A DNA stretch of 64,000 nucleotides from Streptomyces sp. CBMA291 (GCF_014596525.1 NZ_MSJP01000040.1:1-64000); one strand, 5' to 3'. Numbered from the stretch's first letter, positions 16,938 through 27,092 are shown. The notes: generated by a model from the sequence alone, not told the origin. Translations and numbers: made by a program.

Positions 16938-18071
16938 TCAGCCGAGCAGGTGGGCGGCCAGCAGGTCGCCCAGTGCTTCCTCGTGGGCCGGAGCGGGGCC
17001 GAGGCACAGTTCCAGGTACTTGGCCCAGGCGTGGTAGCGGTGCAGCGGGTAGTCGGTGTCGGCGCCGACTCCGCCGTGCAGATGCTGTGCGGTCTGCACC
17101 ACGCGCCGGACCCCTTCGGAGGCCCAGATCTTCGCGACGGCGATGTCCCCCGCGACGGGCAGCGGGGCCTCGGCGTCGGTGCCGAGGCGCCAGGCGGCCT
17201 GCCAGAGGGTGACTTCCATGGCCCGCAGGTCGATGTAGCGGTCGGCGGCCTGGACGGCGACGGCCTGGAAGGTGGCCACGGGGTGGCCGAACTGTTCGCG
17301 TGTGCCGGTGTACCGGCTCGTCATGGTGAGGACGGCTTCGCCGAGGCCGAGGGCGAGCGCGCAGGTGCCGGTGGTGAGGAGTCCGCGCAGGCGTTCCCAG
17401 GCACCCTCGGCGTCGATGACGTCGGCGGCGTCGAGCCGGACGGAGTCCAGGCTCAGCTCGGCGAGGAGTTCGCCGTGGGTGGAGTACTGCGCGGCGAGGC
17501 CGAGGCCAGGGTGGGCGCGGGGCGACAGGGCGAGGACGGTGTGGCCGTCGGCGGTGTGCGCGGGTACGGCGATCAGGTCGGCGCGGTGGGCCCAGGGAAC
17601 GCCGGTCTGGCGTCCGTCGAGGATCCAGCCGTCGCCGTCACGGCGTGCGGTGACGGCGGACTCGGCGGGTTCGTGGCCGGTGCGCCCCTGGGAGGCGGCG
17701 GTGAGGACGAGTTCGCCCCGGCCGACGCGGGGGAGGAGTCGGGCGGCGGTCGCGCGGGGCGCGTACCGCTCGATGGTCATGGCGACGGCGCTGGTCTCCA
17801 GGAGGGGGACGCGGGCGAGGACCCGGGCCGATTCGCGCAGGACGAGGCAGAGGGCGACGGGGTCGAGCCCCGCGCCCCCGTGGTCCGGGGAGACGGTGAG
17901 GGCGAGGAGCCCGGTGGCCGAGAGGTGGGACCAGAGCGGCCGGTCGAAGTCCTCGGCCACCGCTCCCCGGGTGAGGGCGGGACTGGGGACGGAGTCGGGT
18001 GCGACATCCGCGAAGACGGCCCTGGCCGCCTCGACGGCCGCCTGCTGCTCTTCGGTGAAGGTGAAGTCCAC
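16938..18071 (-). CDS. Acyl-CoA dehydrogenase family protein
   Basis: A 377-residue flavoprotein of the acyl-CoA dehydrogenase superfamily, oxidising an acyl-CoA thioester with FAD. It opens with VDFTFTEEQQAAVEAARAVF, has the middle beta domain, and ends with the conserved HLHGGVGADTDYPLHRYHAWAKYLELCLG. The start is GTG at 18071, where GGAGG lies 8 nt upstream. It sits 190 bp downstream of paaE on the same strand, so a role in phenylacetate or a related acyl-CoA pathway is plausible but not shown. The catalytic base cannot be assigned by eye. Confidence 0.9.
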   Translation of the reverse strand: MDFTFTEEQQAAVEAARAVFADVAPDSVPSPALTRGAVAEDFDRPLWSHLSATGLLALTVSPDHGGAGLDPVALCLVLRESARVLARVPLLETSAVAMTIERYAPRATAARLLPRVGRGELVLTAASQGRTGHEPAESAVTARRDGDGWILDGRQTGVPWAHRADLIAVPAHTADGHTVLALSPRAHPGLGLAAQYSTHGELLAELSLDSVRLDAADVIDAEGAWERLRGLLTTGTCALALGLGEAVLTMTSRYTGTREQFGHPVATFQAVAVQAADRYIDLRAMEVTLWQAAWRLGTDAEAPLPVAGDIAVAKIWASEGVRRVVQTAQHLHGGVGADTDYPLHRYHAWAKYLELCLGPAPAHEEALGDLLAAHLLG

Positions 18072-18261
18072 TGCCCTGACCTCCAGTTGGAGCCCACACG
18101 CATCTGACGGATCGTCAAAATAGGGCAGTGGTGAGGGGAAAGGAAGGGGTGACGCACCCCAGGCCCCGCCAGAGGCGGCCGTACGGCGCTTCGGGCGAGG
18201 CGGGCCCGAGGACATTCCGAGGCGCGTCCGAGGGTGATCGAGACGCGTCCGAGGGGGCGTC

Positions 18262-19350
18262 TCAGCGGTCGAAGTCCAGTTCCACATCCGGGGTCACGGG
18301 GTGGGACTGGCAGGCCAGGACGTATCCGGCGGCCGTCTCCTCCGGTTCTAGGGCGAAGTTGCGGTCCATCCGCACTTCCCCGCCGACGAGGAAGGCACGG
18401 CAGGTGCCGCACACCCCGCCCTTGCAGGCGTACGGGGCGTCGGCGCGGGCGCGGAGCACCGTGTCGAGCAGGCTCTCCCCCCGCTCCACCGGCCAGTTGC
18501 CGGACCGGCCGTGCAGGGTCGCCGTCAGGGTGGCGTGCGCGGGGGTGTCTCCGGCCGGGACCTTGGCCGGGGCGGAGCCGTCGTCGACGTGGAAGATCTC
18601 CTGATGGACGCGGGCGCGGTCGACGCCGAGCGTGCGCAGGGCCCGCTCGGCGCCCTGGACCAGGCCGAAGGGACCGCAGAGGAACCAGCCGTCGATGCTG
18701 GCGACGGGCAGCAGCGCGGGCAGCAGCGCCGTGAGCCGCTCGTGGTCGAGGCGGCCCGACGGCAGCCCGGACTGCTGCTCCTCCCGGGAGAGGACGGTGA
18801 CCAGCTGGAAGCGGTCGGGGTAGCGGTCCTTGAGGTCGGCGACCTCGTCGAGGAACATCGTGGAGGCGGCCGTACGGTCGCTCCGGATCAGGCAGAACCG
18901 GGCCTGGGGCTCGCGGGCGAGCAGGGTGGCCGCGATCGAGAGGACCGGGGTGATGCCGCTGCCGCCGACGACGGCGGCGAAGTGGCCGGGGCGCGGGGAG
19001 AGCGTGAAGCGGCCCCGGGGTTCCATGACGTCGACGAGGTCGCCGACGGCCAGTTCCTTGAGGGCGTACGTGGAGAACGAGCCGCCGTCGACGAGCCGGA
19101 TGCCGACCCGGAGGACGGGGGGCTCGCCGATTGGGGCGGCGGGGGTGCAGATCGAGTAGGTGCGCCGGACGTCCTGTCCGTCTCCGCCGGTGCGGCGCAG
19201 GGCGAGATGCTGGCCGGGCAGGTGTCGGTAGGCCTCGTGGAGTTCGGGCGGGACGGTGAAGGTGACGGCGACGGAGTCGTCGGTGAGCTGTTCGACCCCG
19301 CTCACCCTGAGCGGGTGGAACCCGGCCCGCTCGGCGCCTGAGGAGGCCAT
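18262..19350 (-). CDS. paaE: Phenylacetyl-CoA epoxidase reductase subunit
   Basis: A 362-residue reductase that passes electrons from NADPH through FAD and a plant-type [2Fe-2S] cluster to the PaaABC(D) diiron oxygenase. The ferredoxin-NADP reductase half (residues 10-245) has the FAD motif RRTYSICTPA and the nucleotide-binding GGSGITPVLSIAATLL. The C-terminal ferredoxin has the cluster cysteines in ACKGGVCGTCRAFLVGG with the fourth in YVLACQSHP. ATG 19350 directly abuts the paaD stop. It closes the paaABCDE operon. Phenylacetyl-CoA is epoxidised by the complex to open the aerobic hybrid degradation pathway. Confidence 0.95.
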   Translation of the reverse strand: MASSGAERAGFHPLRVSGVEQLTDDSVAVTFTVPPELHEAYRHLPGQHLALRRTGGDGQDVRRTYSICTPAAPIGEPPVLRVGIRLVDGGSFSTYALKELAVGDLVDVMEPRGRFTLSPRPGHFAAVVGGSGITPVLSIAATLLAREPQARFCLIRSDRTAASTMFLDEVADLKDRYPDRFQLVTVLSREEQQSGLPSGRLDHERLTALLPALLPVASIDGWFLCGPFGLVQGAERALRTLGVDRARVHQEIFHVDDGSAPAKVPAGDTPAHATLTATLHGRSGNWPVERGESLLDTVLRARADAPYACKGGVCGTCRAFLVGGEVRMDRNFALEPEETAAGYVLACQSHPVTPDVELDFDR

Positions 19351-19848
19351 CTACAGCTCCTTGAAGTGGTCGAACGGTTCACGGCAGGCGGTGCAGCGGC
19401 GCAGGGCCTTGCACGCGGTCGAGGAGAAGCGGCTGAGGAGTTCGGTGTCGGTGGAGCCGCAGTGGGGGCAGCGGATGGCGAGGGTGAGCGGGACGGGGCC
19501 GTCCGCCGGGCCCTGGGGGCGGGGCGGGGCGACGCCGAACTCGGCGAGTTTGCGGCGTCCTTCCTCGCTGATGTCGTCGGTGGACCAGGCGGGGGCGAGG
19601 ACGGTGACGACGGAGACCTCGGGGACGCCGTGCTCGTGGAGGGCGCGCTCGATGTCCGAGGACATGGCCTCGACGGCGGGGCAGCCGGTGTAGGTGGGGG
19701 TGAGGGAGACCTCGACGCTGCCGGGTCCGGTGACCTGGACTCCGCGCAGGACGCCGAGGTCGGCCAGGGTGAGGACGGGCAGCTCGGGGTCGGGGACGGC
19801 GCCGGCGATCCGGGCCAGCTCCTCTTCCAGGGCCGTCATGGTCACCAT
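19351..19848 (-). CDS. paaD: Phenylacetyl-CoA epoxidase accessory protein PaaD
   Basis: A 165-residue protein with an N-terminal MIP18/DUF59 domain (DPELPVLTLADLGVLRGV, PTYTGCPAVEAM) and a C-terminal zinc-ribbon-like segment CPHCGSTDTE...CKALRRCTACREPF. PaaD is thought to help assemble the iron centres of the epoxidase. The ATG at 19848 overlaps the paaC stop; a second ATG at 19839 is possible. The GGGGGCG just upstream favours 19848. Confidence 0.94.
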   Translation of the reverse strand: MVTMTALEEELARIAGAVPDPELPVLTLADLGVLRGVQVTGPGSVEVSLTPTYTGCPAVEAMSSDIERALHEHGVPEVSVVTVLAPAWSTDDISEEGRRKLAEFGVAPPRPQGPADGPVPLTLAIRCPHCGSTDTELLSRFSSTACKALRRCTACREPFDHFKEL

Positions 19849-20723
19849 GTCGCCCCCGGGTGGCTGCGGTGCAGATGCTGCATCTCGGCGAGCATCCGCC
19901 CGAAGGGTTCGGTGTGCAGGCCCTGGCGGCCCGCCCCGGCGGACCAGGCGCCGGTGCGGGGGCCGGTGGGCGTGGCGAGGCCGGCCTTGCCGAGGACGTC
20001 GGTGACGGCGGCGAGCCAGTCGCCCTCCAGGGCCTCGTGGTCCACGTCGAGGCCGTCGACGGGCTGGAAGAGTTCGCCGGTGTACCGCCACAGGGCGTCG
20101 CAGGCGCGCCGCATGCGGTGGTGGCTCTCCTCGGTGCCGTCGCCGAGGCGCAGGGTCCAGTGCTCGGCGTGGTCCCGGTGGTAGGCGACCTCCTTGACGG
20201 CCTTGGCGGCGAGTGCGGCGAAGGGCCCGCTGCCGTCGGCCAGTCGCCCGTACAGAAGGTGCTGGTAAGTGGAGAAGTAGAGCTGCCGGGCGATGGTGTG
20301 GGCGAAGTCGCCGTTGGGCTGTTCGACGAGCTGCGCGTTCCGGAAGGAGCGCTCCTCACGGAGGTAGGCCAGTTCGTCCTCGTCGCCGACGAGCGAGAGC
20401 AGGACTCGGGCCTGGCCGAGGAGGTCGAGCGCGATGTTGGCGAGGGCGACCTCCTCCTCCAGGACGGGGGCGGAGCCGGCCCATTCCCCCAGCCGGTGGG
20501 AGAGGACGAGGGCGTCGTCGCCGAGGGCGAGCGCGGCCACCCGGGGGACGGACGCGTGGGGAACGGCCTCCCGGGGAGCGGACGCGGCGGAAACGGAACC
20601 GTGGGGAGCGGACGCGGGGGCGGTGGACACACCGGCGGCGGGCGCATCGGCAGGGGACGCACCGGCAGCGGGCGCACCGGCGGCGGGCGCGAGGGCGGTG
20701 GTGTCGGTCTCGGCGGTGCTCAC
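19842..20723 (-). CDS. paaC: Phenylacetyl-CoA epoxidase subunit PaaC
   Basis: A 293-residue structural, ferritin-like subunit of the epoxidase. The conserved part begins near residue 60 (LALGDDALVLSHRLGEWAG) and includes EEEVALANIALDLLGQAR and YHRDHAEHW. Unusually, the first 55 residues are an Ala/Pro/Ser-rich extension with GAPAAG- and SAP-type repeats. GTG 20723 overlaps the paaB stop by 4 bp and has GGGGGTGAAG upstream, so the extension seems translated. An internal start cannot be excluded. Confidence 0.93.
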   Translation of the reverse strand: MSTAETDTTALAPAAGAPAAGASPADAPAAGVSTAPASAPHGSVSAASAPREAVPHASVPRVAALALGDDALVLSHRLGEWAGSAPVLEEEVALANIALDLLGQARVLLSLVGDEDELAYLREERSFRNAQLVEQPNGDFAHTIARQLYFSTYQHLLYGRLADGSGPFAALAAKAVKEVAYHRDHAEHWTLRLGDGTEESHHRMRRACDALWRYTGELFQPVDGLDVDHEALEGDWLAAVTDVLGKAGLATPTGPRTGAWSAGAGRQGLHTEPFGRMLAEMQHLHRSHPGATW

Positions 20724-21003
20724 AGGTGCTTCACCCCCTCCGGGATCTCGTAGAACGTCGGGTGGCGGTAGGGCTTGTCCGCCGCCGGTTCGAAGAAGGG
20801 GTCCTTCTCGTCGGGCGAGGAGGCGGTGATCTCCGAGGAGGGGACGACCCAGATCGAGACGCCTTCGCTCCTGCGGGTGTACAGGTCGCGGGCGTTGCGC
20901 AGGGCCATCTCCGCGTCGGGGGCGTGGAGACTGCCCGCGTGGGTGTGGGACAGTCCGCGGCGGGAGCGCACGAACACCTCCCACAGCGGCCAACCGTCGC
21001 TCG

Positions 21004-21007
<4 letters not shown>
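20720..21007 (-). CDS. paaB: Phenylacetyl-CoA epoxidase subunit PaaB
   Basis: A 95-residue small bridging subunit of the PaaABC oxygenase. Family features: [38 protein letters not shown], and the C-terminal [16 protein letters not shown] 21007 overlaps the paaA stop by 4 bp and its own stop overlaps paaC, so the operon is coupled throughout. Confidence 0.96.
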
Positions 21008-22035
<1,028 letters not shown>

Positions 22036-22045
22036 CGGGCCCCCT

Positions 22046-22063
22046 ACCGACCGATCGTTCGGT
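22046..22063. promoter_or_regulatory. TetR-type operator upstream of paaA (site 1)
   Basis: The 18-mer ACCGACCGATCGTTCGGT is palindromic at 16 of 18 positions. It recurs almost identically at 27056 and 30336. The nearby TetR gene at 28812, flanked by paa genes, is the likely binder. Confidence 0.75.
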
Positions 22064-22107
22064 TGAATGACTTCAATGGTGAGTCGGCGGCCCGTATGGT
22101 GTCAACC

Positions 22108-22119
22108 CTGTGGATAACC
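22108..22119 (+). promoter_or_regulatory. CTGTGGATAACC motif / DnaA-box-like site
   Basis: The 12-mer contains the minus-strand TTATCCACA (22109-22117). It lies 44 bp from TetR operator site 1 and recurs at the other two operators. Confidence 0.45.
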
Positions 22120-22146
22120 GAGTGGGCCGATCGGGATCGGGGCGGG

Positions 22147-23136
22147 ATGGACGCGGACGTCGAGAAGGACGCGGCCGGAGTGGACGGCGGCCAATCGGCA
22201 CATCGCCCACCCGACCGCACCGGGGAACCCCTCACACCGGCTCCCACCAGCGGACTTGTCCCTGCCCCCGGGCCTGATCCCACCCCCGGACCCGCCCCTG
22301 GCGACGACCCCGGCGACGACCTCGGACCTGCCCGTGGATCCGCCCCCGGGGGCGATCCCGGATCTCTCCCTGGATTCACCCCCGGATCCGTCTCGGGGTC
22401 CGTCTCAGGGGCGGCCCCCGGTGAAGACCCGGACCCGAGCCGCCCCTCCGGCGGGATCATGGCCCTGTCGCTGCCCTACCAGGTCGTCCTCGCCGTGGCG
22501 CTCGCCGTCGTCGGCGTCTTCGCCGGTGTCCATCTGGCGATGGTGTTCCTGCACGTGGCGCCGGCGAACACGCTGACCAAACGGCACGGTCAGGCCGTGG
22601 ACGACTGGATCTACCCGGAGTTCGAGCAGAACTGGAAGCTCTTCGCGCCCAATCCGCTCCAGCAGAACGTCTCGGTGGAGGTCCGCGCCGAGGTCGCCGC
22701 CCCCGACGGCGCCCGTCGCACCGGCGGCTGGATCGACCTCACCGCCCAGGACGCCGAGGCGATCCGGCACAACCCGATGCCCAGCCACACCCAGCAGAAC
22801 GAACTCCGCCGGGCCATCGACTTCTACCTCGGCACGCACGGCGACGACCACCGCCCCAACGGGCTGCGGGGCGCGCTCTCGGAGGAGTACATGCGCCGGA
22901 TCGCGATGCTCAGGCTCGACGCCCTGCCCGGCCTCAGGGACGCCGAGGGGAAGGCGCTCTCCGGGGAGGTGCGGCGCATCCAGCTCCGTACGGTCACCCG
23001 GCCCGTCCCCGCACCCGCGTGGAGCACCGAGAAGACCGACACCGCCACCTCCACCCGTGAGTTCCCGTGGTGGCCGGTCACCGACGCCGACCGTCCCGCC
23101 GGAACCGACCGAAGCCGTACGGAGGCGGGCCGATGA
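22147..23136 (+). CDS. DUF5819 family membrane protein (SdpA-like)
   Basis: About 329 residues. Residues 1-104 are low complexity, full of Pro/Gly/Asp (GPDPTPGPAPG-type repeats). Then one transmembrane helix (YQVVLAVALAVVGVFAGVHL) and a DUF5819 domain with the hallmark FEQNWKLFAPNPLQQN. The helix-plus-aromatic W-LF-P motif and pairing with a following HTTM gene are reminiscent of Bacillus SdpA/SdpB, which process a secreted toxin. The start is uncertain: ATG 22147 is chosen, ATG 22096 or 22459 are possible; 22459 would remove the repeat tail. It ends in an ATGA overlap with the next gene. Confidence 0.75.
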   Translation: MDADVEKDAAGVDGGQSAHRPPDRTGEPLTPAPTSGLVPAPGPDPTPGPAPGDDPGDDLGPARGSAPGGDPGSLPGFTPGSVSGSVSGAAPGEDPDPSRPSGGIMALSLPYQVVLAVALAVVGVFAGVHLAMVFLHVAPANTLTKRHGQAVDDWIYPEFEQNWKLFAPNPLQQNVSVEVRAEVAAPDGARRTGGWIDLTAQDAEAIRHNPMPSHTQQNELRRAIDFYLGTHGDDHRPNGLRGALSEEYMRRIAMLRLDALPGLRDAEGKALSGEVRRIQLRTVTRPVPAPAWSTEKTDTATSTREFPWWPVTDADRPAGTDRSRTEAGR

Positions 23137-24554
23137 CCAGCCCCAACTCTGCCCCCAACTCTGCCCCCACCCCTGGCCCCACCCCTGGCCCCAGCGCCGC
23201 CCCGGAGCCCCTCTCCAGGACCCTCCCGGAGCCCGCGCCCGCGCCCGCCTCCGCCCTCGCTCCCGCGCCCGCCCCCGCCCCCGCTCCCGTCTCGGAATCC
23301 GGCTCCACGCGCGCGCGTGCCCCGAAAACCGGCTCCACGCGCGCGCGTGAGTCCTTCGAACGGCGGCTCGCGCGGGCCGTCCAGACCGTCACGAGCCGCT
23401 CCCTCGGCCCGTACCAGAGCGCGGTCATCCGGATCGGCTTCTCGCTGACCTGGCTGTTCTTCCTGCTGCGCGAGTTCCCCCACCGCGCCGAGCTGTACGG
23501 TCCCGACGGCCCCTGGTCCTGGGAGATGGCCAACCGGCTGATCGCCGACAACCGGGCCTTCACGGTGCTGCTGTGGTCGGACGGGCGCCCGTGGTTCGAG
23601 TTCGTCTACGCGGTCGCGGTGCTCTCCGCCGTCCTGCTGCTGCTCGGCTGGCGCACCCGGGCCGTCTCCGCCGTGTTCATGGTCGGCGTCCTGTCGCTCC
23701 TGAACCGGTCCGTCTTCGTGGGCGACGGCGGCGACAACGTCCTCCACCTCGCCGCGCTCTACCTCGTCTTCACCCGGTGCTCCCAGGTCTGGTCCCTCGA
23801 CGCCCGGCGGGCCGCCCGCGAGGCGCGCGCCTCACGCGCGGGAGAGCCGCAGGGCCGGGACCGCGTCGGCCCGCTCCTGTGGACCGTCCTCGGCGGCTTC
23901 CTCCTCGTCACGACCTGGTTCTCGAACGTCACCGGCGAGTGGTGGCTGCCGGTGCTCCTGTGGGTGCTCTGGCTGGGGAACGGCCTGTGGTGGCTGGTCT
24001 GCCGGAGCGCGCCCGGCGAGCCGCGCACCCTGCTGGACGCGCTGGCCCACCTCGCCCACAACGCCGCCCTCCTGGTGATCATGGCGGAGGTCTGTCTGAT
24101 CTACGCCACGGCCGGCTGGTACAAGATCCAGGGCTCGCGCTGGCAGGACGGCACCGCGCTGTTCTACCCGCTCAACCTCGACTACTTCACCCCCTGGCCC
24201 GCCCTCTCGGAGCTGCTCGGCGCCAGCGGGGTCATGGTGATGCTGGTGACCTACGGCACGGTGATCGTCCAGGTCGCCTTCCCGTTCACGCTCTTCCACC
24301 GCAGGGTCAAGAACGTGCTGCTGGTCGTGATGATGCTGGAGCACGCCGGGATCGCGCTGCTCCTCGGGCTGCCGGTCTTCTCGCTCGCCATGATCTCCGC
24401 CGACGCCGTGTTCCTGCCCACCCCGTTCCTGCTGGCGCTCGGCGTCAGGGCAGCCAGGGGCAGGGACCGGCTGCTGCGGCGGAAGGGCGCCGAGCCGCTG
24501 CCCGAGCAGCGCCGTACGGGTGAGGAGCCCGGCCCCCGTACCCTCGTCGGGTGA
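23133..24554 (+). CDS. HTTM-domain membrane protein (SdpB-like)
   Basis: A 473-residue polytopic membrane protein of the HTTM family (related to vitamin K gamma-carboxylase and SdpB). An N-terminal cytoplasmic tail of about 75 residues is Pro/Ala-rich with a duplicated GSTRARA segment. Then come about eight membrane segments with YQSAVIRIGFSLTWLFFLLREF, GDGGDNVLHLAALYLVFTRCSQ and ATAGWYKIQGSRWQDGTALFYPL. ATG 23133 overlaps the DUF5819 stop and the gene's own stop overlaps trmH. The coupled order implies the pair acts together; the substrate is unknown. Confidence 0.86.
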   Translation: MTSPNSAPNSAPTPGPTPGPSAAPEPLSRTLPEPAPAPASALAPAPAPAPAPVSESGSTRARAPKTGSTRARESFERRLARAVQTVTSRSLGPYQSAVIRIGFSLTWLFFLLREFPHRAELYGPDGPWSWEMANRLIADNRAFTVLLWSDGRPWFEFVYAVAVLSAVLLLLGWRTRAVSAVFMVGVLSLLNRSVFVGDGGDNVLHLAALYLVFTRCSQVWSLDARRAAREARASRAGEPQGRDRVGPLLWTVLGGFLLVTTWFSNVTGEWWLPVLLWVLWLGNGLWWLVCRSAPGEPRTLLDALAHLAHNAALLVIMAEVCLIYATAGWYKIQGSRWQDGTALFYPLNLDYFTPWPALSELLGASGVMVMLVTYGTVIVQVAFPFTLFHRRVKNVLLVVMMLEHAGIALLLGLPVFSLAMISADAVFLPTPFLLALGVRAARGRDRLLRRKGAEPLPEQRRTGEEPGPRTLVG

Positions 24555-25228
24555 GCACCACCGAACAGAGTCCCGGATCCGGGACCGCCGAGCCGGTCCA
24601 GTACGACGAGGGTTTCGGCCCCGAGATCGGCGTCGGGCCGCACCCGGAGCCGTGGCCCGAGGGCGAGCGGTACGACCCCGAGCTGCTCGCCGAGGGCGAC
24701 CGGCGCAATGTGGTGGACCGCTACCGGTACTGGACGCGGGAGGCGGTCGTCGCCGACCTCGACACCCGGCGCCACGACTTCCATGTGGCCGTGGAGAACT
24801 GGGGCCACGACTTCAACATCGGCTCGGTGGTTCGGACCGCCAACGCCTTCCTCGCCAAGGAGGTCCACATCGTGGGCCGCAGGCGCTGGAACCGGCGCGG
24901 CGCCATGGTCACCGACCGTTACCAGCACGTCCGGCACCACCCCGACACCGCGTCGCTGACCTCATGGGCGGCGGCCGAGGGCATCCCGGTCATCGGCATC
25001 GACAACCTGCCGGGCGCCGTGCCGCTGGAGCGGACCGTGCTGCCCCGCCGCTGTGTGCTGCTCTTCGGCCAGGAGGGCCCCGGGCTCACCGAGGAGGCCC
25101 GCGCCCACGTGGAGATGGTCTGCTCGATCGCCCAGTTCGGCTCGACCCGCTCCATCAACGCGGGCGCCGCCGCCGCGATCGCCATGCACGCGTGGGTGCA
25201 GCGGTACGCGGAGATCGAAGCCCCCTGA
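24551..25228 (+). CDS. SpoU/TrmH-family RNA 2'-O-methyltransferase
   Basis: A 225-residue SPOUT methyltransferase that uses S-adenosylmethionine to methylate a ribose 2'-OH in tRNA or rRNA. All three family motifs are present: NIGSVVRTANAFLAKEV, LLFGQEGPGLTEEA and IAQFGSTRSINAGAAAAIAMHAW. GTG 24551 overlaps the HTTM stop by 4 bp. The target nucleotide cannot be inferred from the sequence. The gene converges on paaN. Confidence 0.93.
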   Translation: MSTTEQSPGSGTAEPVQYDEGFGPEIGVGPHPEPWPEGERYDPELLAEGDRRNVVDRYRYWTREAVVADLDTRRHDFHVAVENWGHDFNIGSVVRTANAFLAKEVHIVGRRRWNRRGAMVTDRYQHVRHHPDTASLTSWAAAEGIPVIGIDNLPGAVPLERTVLPRRCVLLFGQEGPGLTEEARAHVEMVCSIAQFGSTRSINAGAAAAIAMHAWVQRYAEIEAP

Positions 25229-25302
25229 CGGGAGCGGCCCCCGCGCACGTGGGCGGGCCCGATCGGCCGCACCCCCCCCCACGCGCGCGTGGCTCGCCCC
25301 GT

Positions 25303-27000
25303 TCAGGACTGGCGGCGGACCTCCACCACCCGGAAGCGGTGGGCGACGAAGGCGCCGTCGCACAGGGCGGCGTTCGCCGACGGGTTGCCCCCCGAGCCGT
25401 GGAAGTCGGAGAACGCGGCCGTCTGGTTCACGAAGACCCCGCCGGTGAGGTTCAGCGAGAGCTGCGCCGACTCCTCCAGGCAGACCTCCTCCACCGCGCG
25501 CTCGGTCTCCTCCGAGGTCGTGTACGCCCCCACGGTCATCGCGCCCTGCTCGCGGATCGTGCGCCGCAGCAGATCGAGGCCCTGTTCGGTGGAGTCCACC
25601 GAGACGGCGAAGGAGACGGGACCGAAGCACTCGGCGAGGAAGGCGGCCTGGTCGTCGGGCTTGGAGCCGTCCAGCTTCACGACGACCGGGGTGCGGACCA
25701 CCGCGTCCGGGTACTCCGGGTTGACCACCTCGCGGGAGGCGAGGGCCACCTCGCCCAGGCCGGCGGCGGCCTCGACGCGTGCCTTCACGTCCGGGTTGAC
25801 CAGGGCGCCGAGCAGCCCGTTCGCCCGGGTGTCGTCGCCCAGCAGCCCGTCGATCGCGGCGGCGAGATCGGCGACCACCTCGTCGTACGACTTGGGGCCC
25901 TGGTCGGTGGCGACGCCCTCGCGGGGGATCAGCAGGTTCTGCGGGGTGGTGCACATCTGGCCGCTGTACAGGGAGAGCGAGAACGCCAGGTTGCCGAGCA
26001 TCCCCCGGTAGTCGTCGGTCGAGTCGATCAGGACCGTGTTGACCCCGGCCTTCTCCGTGTAGACCTGCGCCTGGCGTGCGTTCGCCTCCAGCCAGTCACC
26101 GAAGGCGGTGGAGCCCGTGTAGTCGACGATGCGGATCTCGGGCCGGACGGCGAGGGTCTTCGCGATGCCCTCGCCCGGCCGCTCGACGGCGAGCGCCACC
26201 AGGTTCGGATCGAAACCGGCCTCGGCGAGGACCTCGCGGGCCACGCGGACGGTGAGCGCGAGCGGCAGCACCGCGCGCGGGTGGGGCTTGACCAGGACGG
26301 GGTTGCCGGTGGCGAGGGAGGCGAACAGGCCCGGATAGCCGTTCCAGGTGGGGAAGGTGTTGCAGCCGACGAGCAGGGCGACGCCCCGGCCGACCGGGGT
26401 GAACTCCTTGCTCAGCTCCAGGGGGTCGCGCTTGCCCTGCGGCTTGGACCAGTCGACCCGTCCGGCGGGCGTGCGGGTCTGCTCCTCGTACGCGTACGCC
26501 ACGGCTTCCAGGCCCCGGTCCTGCGCGTGCGGGCCACCCGCCTGGAACGCCATCACGAACGCCTGCCCGCTGGTGTGCATGACGGCGTGCGCGAACTCGT
26601 GGGAGCGGGCGGAGATCCGGGACAGGATCTCCAGACAGACCAGGGCGCGGGTCTCCGGGCCTGCGTCCCGCCAGGCGGCGGTGCCCGCGCGCATCGCGGG
26701 CAGCAGGACGTCGATGTCGGGGTGCGGATACTCGATGCCGAGCGCGGGGCCGTACGGCGACGTCTCGCGGCCGGTCCAGTCGTCGGTGCCGGGCTGGTCG
26801 AGCTCGAAGCGGGTGTTCAGCACGGCCTGGTGGGCGGCGAGACCGGCCGCGGCGTCGAGCGAGCCGTCCGCCCCGTAGGCCTTCGGGTGCTCGGGGTGCG
26901 GCGACCAGTAGGCACGGGTCCGGATGGTGGCGAGCGCCTGATCGAGCGTGGGCCGGTGCTTCTCGGCCAGACGGTCGGTGGTCAGCTGAGCGGTGGCCAT
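25303..27000 (-). CDS. paaN: Phenylacetate degradation aldehyde dehydrogenase PaaN
   Basis: A 565-residue aldehyde dehydrogenase superfamily member, annotated as PaaN, believed to oxidise a ring-cleaved aldehyde intermediate. It includes VGRGVALLVGCNTFPTWNGYPG, nucleotide-binding DYTGSTAFGDWLE, the catalytic-Cys region LYSGQMCTTPQNLLIPREG, and FGPVSFAVSVD. The single-domain form lacks the MaoC hydratase domain of PaaZ. ATG 27000 is preceded by GAGGAG 12 nt upstream. A much longer frame on this strand reaching beyond 28 kb is antisense to paaH. It is divergent from the paaH-like gene across the shared operator site 2. Confidence 0.94.
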   Translation of the reverse strand: MATAQLTTDRLAEKHRPTLDQALATIRTRAYWSPHPEHPKAYGADGSLDAAAGLAAHQAVLNTRFELDQPGTDDWTGRETSPYGPALGIEYPHPDIDVLLPAMRAGTAAWRDAGPETRALVCLEILSRISARSHEFAHAVMHTSGQAFVMAFQAGGPHAQDRGLEAVAYAYEEQTRTPAGRVDWSKPQGKRDPLELSKEFTPVGRGVALLVGCNTFPTWNGYPGLFASLATGNPVLVKPHPRAVLPLALTVRVAREVLAEAGFDPNLVALAVERPGEGIAKTLAVRPEIRIVDYTGSTAFGDWLEANARQAQVYTEKAGVNTVLIDSTDDYRGMLGNLAFSLSLYSGQMCTTPQNLLIPREGVATDQGPKSYDEVVADLAAAIDGLLGDDTRANGLLGALVNPDVKARVEAAAGLGEVALASREVVNPEYPDAVVRTPVVVKLDGSKPDDQAAFLAECFGPVSFAVSVDSTEQGLDLLRRTIREQGAMTVGAYTTSEETERAVEEVCLEESAQLSLNLTGGVFVNQTAAFSDFHGSGGNPSANAALCDGAFVAHRFRVVEVRRQS

Positions 27001-27055
27001 GAATGGACCAACTCCTCGTCGAGCTGGGCAGGGAGACGCGTACGGAGTTAGAGTA

Positions 27056-27073
27056 ACCGAACGATCGGTCGGG
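27056..27073. promoter_or_regulatory. TetR-type operator between paaN and paaH (site 2)
   Basis: Reads ACCGAACGATCGGTCGGG on the plus strand; its reverse complement matches site 1 at 17 of 18 positions. It lies between divergent starts at 27000 and 27124, so it can control both. Confidence 0.78.
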
Positions 27074-27092
27074 ACAAGGGGGCCTGTCGAAC

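Noticed and set aside
25272..25291. Terminator between trmH-like gene and paaN
   Set aside because: A nine-C run and the short palindrome CCACGCGCGCGTGG are present, but the stem is short and placement asymmetric, so it was not called.
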